Source: a virus. Taken from it: DNA of 21,392 nucleotides. The translations under genes were made by a program, and so were the position numbers. The stretch lies in IMG/VR virus record IMGVR_UViG_3300030329_003444, positions 1 through 21,392 of that record. One strand, written 5' to 3'. The notes beneath the pieces are model-generated. The model saw only the letters and a list, made by a program, of their open reading frames with translations. It ran no database searches and had not been told where the DNA came from. Positions 5,713-10,983 of this stretch are shown piece after piece (within the stretch, counting starts at the first letter, position 1; every line of letters starts with the position of its first letter).

Positions 5713-5849
5713 TCCGTCACCTCACGCTTCGTGTCGCACTTAGGGCAACGCTGCTCATGCCTCTCCCAAATCGACGGCGCAACCCAGCAGCTGCACGCTT
5801 CGCACTTTTCAGGACGGCGATCACGACGCTTCACGCCCAACGCACTCAC
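5709..5849 (-). CDS. Zinc-ribbon peptide, 46 residues
   Basis: A short gene fitting exactly between two neighbours. Its GTG start overlaps the nuclease stop as GTGA, and its TGA overlaps the next ATG as ATGA. Reading the minus strand gives VSALGVKRRDRRPEKCEACS, then CWVAPSIWERHEQRCPKCD, then a short charged tail. The pairs C16-x2-C19 (C21 also nearby) and C35-x2-C38 are spaced as in a zinc ribbon. The N-terminus is strongly basic. Both perfect overlaps make it a real gene despite its size. It may assist the adjacent Cas4-like nuclease or act as a small nucleic-acid-binding factor. Confidence 0.82.
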   Translation of the reverse strand: MSALGVKRRDRRPEKCEACSCWVAPSIWERHEQRCPKCDTKREVTE

Positions 5850-6736
5850 GACGCCGCCTCCAACGGAGCGTCCGCCAACCACGACTCCCGAACCACCAAC
5901 GGAGCCTCAGCCACCGGCACCTGGCCCGACGGCAACTCCGCGCAATAGTCACGCACCCGGCAATAGCGACAGTTCCACGGCTGACCTTTCTTCGCCCCAT
6001 ATTTCGGAGGGACATCAACCAGCCCGTGCCCCGGAACATTTCGGGCAGGGATCAAGTTGCCCTGCACCTGCTCCCAGATCGCCTGCATCCGATGCAACTC
6101 GTCATATGCGAGCTGCTCCAACGTCTGCCCCGTGTCTCCGAACAAGTCATCGAGGTAGAACGTCCACTCCATCGACTCGCCCGCCGTGATCTTGTCCCGA
6201 TACGACGTTTCACGGGCGCAGTAGAAAATCATCACCCGGCGAATCCCCAGCCCCAGCGCGTAAATCGCCGCCTGCACAACCTCTTTCCGCTCAGGGCCGT
6301 TCTCGCGCGCCAACTTGAAACCAAATCCGCCCTTGTATTTCGCCTCGTATACAACTCGGCTCTGCCCCGACGGATGCCGCCTACACCCCATCGTTGCGAC
6401 CCCATCCGCCGACCCCGACACGGTGAAGCCAAGATGCGTCAACACCACCGGCACCTCAGCCTCAAAATCGTCCAGCACATAAGCCAACGCCTCCTGCATC
6501 AACTCATGGCCCGAGTTCCCCTGGTGCATCGCAACACCCGACGCCCCCGACGGGACATGGCAATCGGGCACCCCCGCGGCCGACAACGCCGATTGGCGGG
6601 CGCACCCACCAGACCCAGACGCCCGCATCCCATAACCAAGCACCGTGGGCTTCGGCCCATCCCGCTCCGCCTTTGCCTGCAAATACAGGTCGATGGCGCT
6701 TGCGATGAAACCACCGCTTCCGCTACTGTCATCCAT
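5846..6736 (-). CDS. Cas4/RecB-like exonuclease (PD-(D/E)XK with C-terminal cysteines)
   Basis: 296 residues from the ATG at 6736, which has GGGGG 7 bases upstream. The ATG at 6742 is too close to that site. Catalytic elements appear in order: a Cys near residue 45 (SGGCARQS), GSADGVA (metal-binding Asp), VVYEAKYK (E-x-K) and VVQAAIYALGL (the Q-x3-Y motif of RecB-type nucleases). Three cysteines close the domain (NCRYCRVRDYC). The first Cys plus the C-terminal trio is the Cas4/AddB-type arrangement that holds an iron-sulfur cluster. It would resect DNA ends for the annealing protein three genes downstream. It is the first gene of the leftward operon, opening opposite the attachment region. 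Confidence 0.82.
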   Translation of the reverse strand: MDDSSGSGGFIASAIDLYLQAKAERDGPKPTVLGYGMRASGSGGCARQSALSAAGVPDCHVPSGASGVAMHQGNSGHELMQEALAYVLDDFEAEVPVVLTHLGFTVSGSADGVATMGCRRHPSGQSRVVYEAKYKGGFGFKLARENGPERKEVVQAAIYALGLGIRRVMIFYCARETSYRDKITAGESMEWTFYLDDLFGDTGQTLEQLAYDELHRMQAIWEQVQGNLIPARNVPGHGLVDVPPKYGAKKGQPWNCRYCRVRDYCAELPSGQVPVAEAPLVVRESWLADAPLEAAS

Positions 6737-6744
6737 GTCCATAC

Positions 6745-6758
6745 CCCCAAGTACGGGG
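6745..6758. promoter_or_regulatory. Inverted repeat that carries two opposed ribosome-binding sites
   Basis: CCCC-AAGTAC-GGGG forms a 4-base-pair palindrome. On the minus strand its G-run (extended to GGGGG) lies 7 bases before the ATG at 6736 of the nuclease gene. On the plus strand its GGGG lies 8 bases before the ATG at 6767 of the GcvT-like fragment. One short element thus serves two divergent starts. Whether the hairpin itself modulates translation is unknown. Confidence 0.45.
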
Positions 6759-6766
6759 AAGCACTG

Positions 6767-6874
6767 ATGCAGCTCGCCATCGGGTCGAGGTTGCGGAAGT
6801 CCCCCTACTGGGAGTCAGTCACCCGATTAGGGGTGCAATCCGCATCCGTCTACAACCACATGCTGATGCCGACC
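6767..6874 (+). pseudogene. 5' fragment of a GcvT-family aminomethyltransferase gene (host-derived, at attP)
   Basis: 36 codons from an ATG with GGGG 8 bases upstream. They encode an N-terminus with IGSRLRKSPYWESV and SVYNHMLMPT, which resembles the start of GcvT/DmdA-like aminomethyltransferases, where an 'R-x-SP(Y/F)-x8-10-G...(S/T)-x-YN(H/K)M-x-MP' pattern is typical. After MPT the frame runs on to 7018 with no resemblance to the family. The break falls exactly at an inverted repeat next to the integrase. The natural reading is that the phage carries the first part of its target gene so that, after integration, the host gene regains a start codon and ribosome site. The family call is by memory of the motif; the host gene is not in the window. 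Confidence 0.68.
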
Positions 6875-6879
6875 ATCAG
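6863..6879. other. Candidate attP core (CTGATG-N5-CATCAG)
   Basis: Two 6-base arms, CTGATG and CATCAG, flank CCGAC. This is the shape of a tyrosine-recombinase core, with two inverted core sites around a short overlap. The similarity to a GcvT-like gene ends within it (codons for MPT), and the integrase begins a few tens of bases downstream. Strand exchange would occur inside or beside CCGAC. Arm-type sites were not identified. Confidence 0.55.
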
Positions 6880-6903
6880 ATGCTTCCTTGATTGTCGAGA
6901 GCA

Positions 6904-6933
6904 AACCTACCACTGTGAACCACGAACTGTCAA
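6904..6933 (-). promoter_or_regulatory. Candidate leftward early promoter
   Basis: On the minus strand a perfect TTGACA (6933-6928) is followed after 18 bases by TAGGTT (6909-6904), a poor -10. Transcription would enter the early operon through a leader of roughly 160 bases that crosses the attP region. The -35 sequence extends as TTGACAGTTCG and matches TTGACAGGTCG of the repressor promoter at 7873, so both may be controlled by the same protein. The element lies inside the 5' end of the integrase gene. Confidence 0.35.
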
Positions 6934-7865
6934 GTACCTCTGGACTTGCGGTACCCACGGATACGCGCTACACCAACGACATGGGGGAGTTGCGTGCTCT
7001 GATCGACCGCTTCATTGACGAGCGTCGCCCCCCCTACGCGAAGGATTCAGCTACGACGATTCGGGGGATGCTGCGTCAGTTCTGCAAAGAATCCGGTTGT
7101 CGGGCCGTCGGGGATCTCACGGTGGAGGCGTTGACCGAATGGGTGCATGACCCTACGAAGTCGCCTGCGTATCGGCGTTCGCGCTTTTCGGCGGCGCGTT
7201 CGTTTAGCAGCTTTCTGGTTCAGCACGGCTATTTGGTGCGGAATCTTGGGTGGGAGATTCCGGCCCCGAAGGTGCCTCGTCGGGTGCCGAGGCCGCTGAC
7301 TCATGCGGAGGCTTCGCAGTTGATGGCGACGGCCCGCGCCGTGGACTCGGACTCACGTTCCGCGTTGGGAGTGAGCAATCAGCTGATCGTTTCTTTGATG
7401 TGCCAGGAGGGGCTGCGTGCAATCGAGGTGCGTCGGCTGGAGGTTGCTGATGTTGATTTTGAATCTGCGACGATCACGGTGGTCGGGAAGGGTTCGCACG
7501 AACGTCTGCTGCCGCTATCGCAGCAGTCGTTGAGGTTGCTGCGGACGCATTTGGCGGCGACCGGCGCATCGTGGGGGCCGGTGTTGACGAAGCGTGGGTC
7601 GCATGAGCCTCTTACTAAGTCCGCCATGAATCATCGGACGATGGCGTTGTTTGAACGTGCTGGGGTGAAGGGTGGTCCCCGTGATGGGAAGTCGGGTCAC
7701 GCGATGAGGGCGACTGCGGCGACTGATGTCTATGAAAAGAGCGGCCACGATGTGCGTGCTGTTCAAGAGATGCTTGGTCATCAGTCGTTGGCTACGACCG
7801 AGGCTTACTTGCGTAAGGCGTCGGTTCACCGGCTGCGTGAGGCGATGGCTGGCCGCAGCTACTAA
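6915..7865 (+). CDS. int: Tyrosine-recombinase integrase
   Basis: 316 residues from the GTG at 6915. A TTG at 6888 and an ATG at 6981 are alternatives, and none has a good ribosome site. Residues 23-105 are the helical SAM-like core-binding domain (LRALIDRFIDERRPPY...TIRGMLRQFCKESG). The catalytic domain follows from about residue 130, with all active-site residues: R168 (QEGLRAIEVRRL), K192 (VVGKGSHERLLPL), H262-x2-R265 (SGHAMRATAAT), H289 (MLGHQS) and the nucleophile Y298 (TTEAYLRKA). It would integrate and, with a directionality factor, excise the phage. It lies directly beside the attP candidate and upstream of the repressor, the usual lysogeny arrangement. No separate excisionase is recognised here; one of the small HTH proteins might serve. 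Confidence 0.95.
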   Translation: MNHELSSTSGLAVPTDTRYTNDMGELRALIDRFIDERRPPYAKDSATTIRGMLRQFCKESGCRAVGDLTVEALTEWVHDPTKSPAYRRSRFSAARSFSSFLVQHGYLVRNLGWEIPAPKVPRRVPRPLTHAEASQLMATARAVDSDSRSALGVSNQLIVSLMCQEGLRAIEVRRLEVADVDFESATITVVGKGSHERLLPLSQQSLRLLRTHLAATGASWGPVLTKRGSHEPLTKSAMNHRTMALFERAGVKGGPRDGKSGHAMRATAATDVYEKSGHDVRAVQEMLGHQSLATTEAYLRKASVHRLREAMAGRSY

Positions 7866-7872
7866 TCGGGTG

Positions 7873-7901
7873 TTGACAGGTCGCGCGTATTCCCGTATGG
7901 T
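7873..7901 (+). promoter_or_regulatory. Strong sigma70-type promoter for the repressor gene
   Basis: TTGACA, a 17-base spacer and TATGGT form a near-consensus promoter just after the integrase stop and 35 bases before the repressor start. A short inverted repeat, GGTGC-CTT-GCACC (7899-7911), overlaps the -10/+1 region. An ACAGGT (7876-7881) and ACCTGT (7929-7934) pair brackets the promoter. Either could be an autoregulatory operator. The ribosome site AGGGGG ends 9 bases before the GTG. Confidence 0.8.
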
Positions 7902-7935
7902 GCCTTGCACCTAGTGGAGTAGGGGGTCACCTGTT

Positions 7936-8724
7936 GTGAATGAACTTGCTGTTGCCGTTCGACGGCACCGCACTACTGTCTTGGGGTTGTCGCAAGTCGC
8001 AGCCGCAGAGCAACTTGGCTTTACGCAAGCGAAGTTGTCGCGAATCGAGTTGGGGTCTAGTTCGATTCGTTCGCCGCAAGACTTGAAGGTTATAGCCGAC
8101 TGGCTGGGCATTTCTGTGGATCGTGCGGTGAAGTTGGCTGAGTCTCCGGTGGGAACGGAGAAAGGTGTTTTGGATCTACAGCAGCAGTTGTCGGCTTCAA
8201 CGGAGGCGTTGACTGAACTGCTGAGGGGGTTGACGGCTGCGGTGGATCGCCACACTGGCACGGTGGGGGATTTGAGAGAGCAACTGGATGTAGTTGCGGC
8301 GATGAATCGGGACTTGTTGGAGGACGCCGAGCCTGGTTCTAAAGCGATTGGTCGATGTTTGCGGGCGAAGCGTCAGCACCTACAGATGACGCTGACTGAT
8401 GTTGCGCGCCTGTTTGGGTGTTCAGCTTCCACGGTTGGGTGGATGGAGATTGGTGTTTTCCATCCGTGGCGTTATGTCGAGCAGCTGCATCGTTTTCTGG
8501 AGATCCCCGTAGATGAACTTGAAGCCGTAATGGCCGCAGAGTCTGAGGAGGAGATGAGGTCGTCAATCGCGAATGTTGAGAGGCGGCTGGTTATGCAAAG
8601 TTGGGTCAACGAGTCTTTGGAGACAGCCTTGTCGCGCGCTGAGTCGGTGATGGGGATTTTGGAGGCAGAAGAAACTTCGGAAGTCGAGCAGATTGTGACC
8701 GGCGAGGAGGCGCGAAATGAGTGA
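7936..8724 (+). CDS. Repressor-like protein with two Cro/CI-type HTH domains
   Basis: 262 residues, GTG start with AGGGGG 9 bases upstream. Residues 4-66 form an Xre-type HTH (LGLSQVAAAEQLGFTQAKLSRIELG, recognition helix near 28-37). Residues 77-125 are a helical linker. Residues 136-197 form a second, more diverged HTH (LTDVARLFGCSASTVGWMEIG, with FHPW after it). The C-terminal 60 residues are a Glu-rich amphipathic helix that may oligomerise. No peptidase S24 domain is present, so induction by RecA-type self-cleavage is unlikely. Its own strong promoter and position after int fit the lysogeny repressor. The double HTH suggests binding to two half-sites from one chain. Confidence 0.85.
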   Translation: MNELAVAVRRHRTTVLGLSQVAAAEQLGFTQAKLSRIELGSSSIRSPQDLKVIADWLGISVDRAVKLAESPVGTEKGVLDLQQQLSASTEALTELLRGLTAAVDRHTGTVGDLREQLDVVAAMNRDLLEDAEPGSKAIGRCLRAKRQHLQMTLTDVARLFGCSASTVGWMEIGVFHPWRYVEQLHRFLEIPVDELEAVMAAESEEEMRSSIANVERRLVMQSWVNESLETALSRAESVMGILEAEETSEVEQIVTGEEARNE

Positions 8725-9352
8725 GCGTCACTTCGTGTCTCCGGAGAAGGCCGAGTCGCCTCTGGCGTTTGCCGATTGGGATAGCCGGTATGTGCGGCCA
8801 ACTTGGTCGTTGCTTGATGAGGGTAGGCGCGAACTGACTATCCGCAGAGGCGCACTTGAAGGGGTCGGGGCGGCTTTAGACCGTGCCCGCGACGAGAAAC
8901 TGCGACGCGGGGACGCTCTGTTCAAGCGGCTGTTCTACAAAGACTATGAGTATGCCCATTGGTGGAGGCGTCGAGAAACTCCGACCATTTTCGATTTCCA
9001 GCTTCTCAAAGATCCTCACGGGCTGCGGGCGAGCCTTGCCTCAGAAGTCGAACAAAAGTTTTGGAACCATGAGTGGCCGACTGCACCCGATGCGGAAGTA
9101 CGGGATGCGAAAAGTCGGGTGTCGTTCCTCCACCACTCGTTCGTTGCATCAGTTGGAACAGTCGAGCTGCTTGCTGACCCGTCGGGTAAACGTGTGCCTG
9201 GACCAGTGGCAACACTGACCCTCGGAGCAGGTCATATCGCAGTGACATGGTTCAGACAAGTCAACGACCATGAGAACGACTACCTGCGTTCTAGGGCTGA
9301 ACGCTACAACGATCTGGCTGGCGCTATTTACTCCACAACAACACCTATCTAG
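8717..9352 (+). CDS. Unknown protein co-expressed with the repressor
   Basis: 211 residues. Its ATG overlaps the repressor stop by 8 bases (ATGAGTGA) and has GGAGG 6 bases upstream, so translation is coupled and strong. No membrane segment, signal peptide or familiar catalytic motif is seen. The N-terminal third is helical and charged (LDEGRRELTIRRGALEGVGAALDRARDEKLRRG), the middle holds a Trp/Tyr-rich segment (DYEYAHWWRRRETPTIFDF) and the C-terminal half is strand-rich (FVASVGTVELLAD, PVATLTLGAGHIAVTW). Expressed with the repressor, hence probably in the lysogen. Candidates are an antirepressor-like partner, superinfection exclusion or another lysogenic conversion function. None can be chosen from sequence. 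Confidence 0.8.
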   Translation: MSERHFVSPEKAESPLAFADWDSRYVRPTWSLLDEGRRELTIRRGALEGVGAALDRARDEKLRRGDALFKRLFYKDYEYAHWWRRRETPTIFDFQLLKDPHGLRASLASEVEQKFWNHEWPTAPDAEVRDAKSRVSFLHHSFVASVGTVELLADPSGKRVPGPVATLTLGAGHIAVTWFRQVNDHENDYLRSRAERYNDLAGAIYSTTTPI

Positions 9353-9555
9353 TCGGCAAGTGACGCTGATCCTGACCCCAGTCGGGTAGCCGCCCAACCC
9401 TTCAACACGGACAAGACACCGGCAACGCCGGATGCCACAACGAGCTTCCAAGTTTCGACGCCCAAGTCAAGGACGCTGCTTGTCCCGATGGTCGCCGCCG
9501 CACATTCGATGAACGTCGCAAGGCAACGCTCGACAATATCTCTCGTCGGGTTCAT
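9349..9555 (-). CDS. Holin, phage r1t type
   Basis: 68 residues from the ATG at 9555, with AGAGGAA 5 bases upstream. A longer frame to 9684 is a shadow of the phosphoesterase gene. The N-terminus MNPTRDIVERCLATFIECAAATI and the segment TWKLVVASGVAGVLSVLKGWAA have the form of the lactococcal r1t-like holin family, common in actinophages: an amphipathic first segment, a short polar turn (LDLGVETW) and a second membrane segment ending in a Ser/Gly-rich tail. It would open the membrane so that the amidase can reach the wall. It is the last gene of the late transcript. Its stop overlaps the stop of the convergent repressor-operon gene within CTAG. Confidence 0.85.
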   Translation of the reverse strand: MNPTRDIVERCLATFIECAAATIGTSSVLDLGVETWKLVVASGVAGVLSVLKGWAATRLGSGSASLAD

Positions 9556-9571
9556 TTGATTCCTCTGGTTT

Positions 9572-10759
9572 CTATTTGTTGGAACCGCGGGCCGTATAAA
9601 GTTGCCCGCGGAATATCGCCTCGCCCCGAGAAACGGCAACAAGATCGACATTGAAGTTTCGGTCGCCGTCCTCGTACTCGACAACCGCTAGCCCCTGCTG
9701 CCAATCCTCGGTCGCGTTGACTGGACGGCCATGCGGGTCGGTGGACCCTTTTGACGACGGGACCGCTCCGTCGATGCGACAGAGACACCCCGGCGATGCG
9801 GCAAGGCTGCGTTTGGCTCCCCCAAAGGTGCGGCGTGTCTTGTGCTGCAACTCAATGCGGTGTATGTGCCCGTGGATCACCGAAGTGCGTTCGTCATCGA
9901 CAACGGCGGCGACAGTGGAGCCGCGGCTTCGCGTCGTGTGCCCGTGGATGCACGCGAGGTTCTCGTTGATCCAGAAGATCCCCGCCGGGTACCCCCCGAC
10001 GTATTCGACACGCAGATGATCTTCGTCTAAGCGCAGAAGAAACGGGACGGACGCGACGGGCCAGTCGTCTGGGGTTTCTGCCCGTTTCAGGTGCAGAGCT
10101 GCTGCGGCGTTGGTCGTGACTGCCTTCTGCAACCTGCGGTCATGGTTGCCTTCCAGCAAAACAATGTGGGCGTCGGGGGCGTTGGCCCTCTGTTCACACA
10201 GGAACTGGTGGCCTCGGTCGATGGACGCCTGAGTGGTCTTCGCGAACGCCGGTTCTTGCTCAAACTTGCCGAACTCTGCGAAATCGAGAAAATCCCCAAG
10301 GTTGACGATCAGATCCGGGTTCAGATCACGAACGATTCGGATGGCAACCGCCATCGCTTCCTCGTCGTGGAATGGATCGAGGGAACCATCCTCAAACATG
10401 CGGTACCCGATCTGGGGATCGGGAAGGATCACCGCAGTCTTGAACCGGTTCTTGGTTGGCCGCGATTTGGGCGCATGTCTGATGGCGACTGGTGCCGCCT
10501 GCTGCACGACAGGCCACTCCGGTCCCGTCGCCCACGCAGGGTTGATAACAACCGACACCCCGCCGAGGTCATGGATTTCCGCTTCGCCGTCGTCGTTTTT
10601 TGTTACCCCCTGCCATTCGGAGATTCGCACCTTTTCAACCGACCCGATTTCCCCCAGGTCGATTCCCGACCGTTCCAGCAGGTCAGAAATCTTCCCGAGG
10701 CGGGACCGTGCCCTAGTGCCAGCTGCGGATGTCTCCGCGAACTCGTCTAGGTCGGTCAC
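9572..10759 (-). CDS. Calcineurin-like metallophosphoesterase
   Basis: 395 residues from the GTG at 10759 (GTGA overlap). An extension to 10834 is a shadow. The phosphoesterase core runs from residue 107: ILPDPQIGY (D114 and Q116, with Gln replacing the usual His of D-x-H), NLGDFLDF (GDxxD, D156), EGNHDRR (N205-H206-D207), IHGHT (272-274) and VIHGHIHRIE (G297-H298-I299-H300). The 105-residue N-terminus and C-terminal 95 residues are extra. Enzymes of this fold hydrolyse phosphodiesters or phosphomonoesters with two metals. The D-x-Q start is seen in some phage versions. Its substrate, nucleic acid or nucleotide, is not evident. It lies among tail genes before the holin, so it may be packaged or act late. 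Confidence 0.88.
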   Translation of the reverse strand: MTDLDEFAETSAAGTRARSRLGKISDLLERSGIDLGEIGSVEKVRISEWQGVTKNDDGEAEIHDLGGVSVVINPAWATGPEWPVVQQAAPVAIRHAPKSRPTKNRFKTAVILPDPQIGYRMFEDGSLDPFHDEEAMAVAIRIVRDLNPDLIVNLGDFLDFAEFGKFEQEPAFAKTTQASIDRGHQFLCEQRANAPDAHIVLLEGNHDRRLQKAVTTNAAAALHLKRAETPDDWPVASVPFLLRLDEDHLRVEYVGGYPAGIFWINENLACIHGHTTRSRGSTVAAVVDDERTSVIHGHIHRIELQHKTRRTFGGAKRSLAASPGCLCRIDGAVPSSKGSTDPHGRPVNATEDWQQGLAVVEYEDGDRNFNVDLVAVSRGEAIFRGQLYTARGSNK

Positions 10760-10983
10760 AGGCGGTTCCGTTCGGCAATCAACACCTTGATCTTCGCTGG
10801 GGTGGCACCCTCGTAGCCGAGCGATTCCAGCCATGCGACCACCACCGACGGTGGAGCCTGAGATTCGATGATTTGCGTCACCAACTCGTCGGGCAACTGG
10901 TCAACCCAGCGGCGATGCGTCCTCCCCGCTGCGTGGACCTGAGCGAACTCGGTCAGCGTTATGGCACCGTCACCAGTCGGCAT
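10756..10983 (-). CDS. Hypothetical small helical protein
   Basis: 75 residues from the ATG at 10983 with AAGGA 8 bases upstream. It overlaps the nozzle-like gene by 25 bases. Helical throughout: LTEFAQVHAAGRTHRRWVDQLPDELVTQIIESQ, then VVAWLESLGYEGATPAKIKVLIAERN, each separated by a short turn, reminiscent of small phage DNA-binding or packaging-associated proteins. No clear HTH score can be given by eye. Coupled by GTGA to the metallophosphoesterase gene. Confidence 0.65.
   Translation of the reverse strand: MPTGDGAITLTEFAQVHAAGRTHRRWVDQLPDELVTQIIESQAPPSVVVAWLESLGYEGATPAKIKVLIAERNRL

Noticed and set aside
5392-6189. 265-residue frame on the plus strand
   Set aside because: Antisense to the annealing, winged-helix and nuclease genes; low-complexity Pro/Thr/Arg composition.
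6736-6900. TTGTAG-N18-CCTAAT leftward promoter closer to the nuclease gene
   Set aside because: Both boxes match poorly, and the TTGACA element at 6933 is better though still uncertain.
10091-10750. 219-residue plus-strand frame
   Set aside because: Antisense to the metallophosphoesterase, whose metal motifs are intact.
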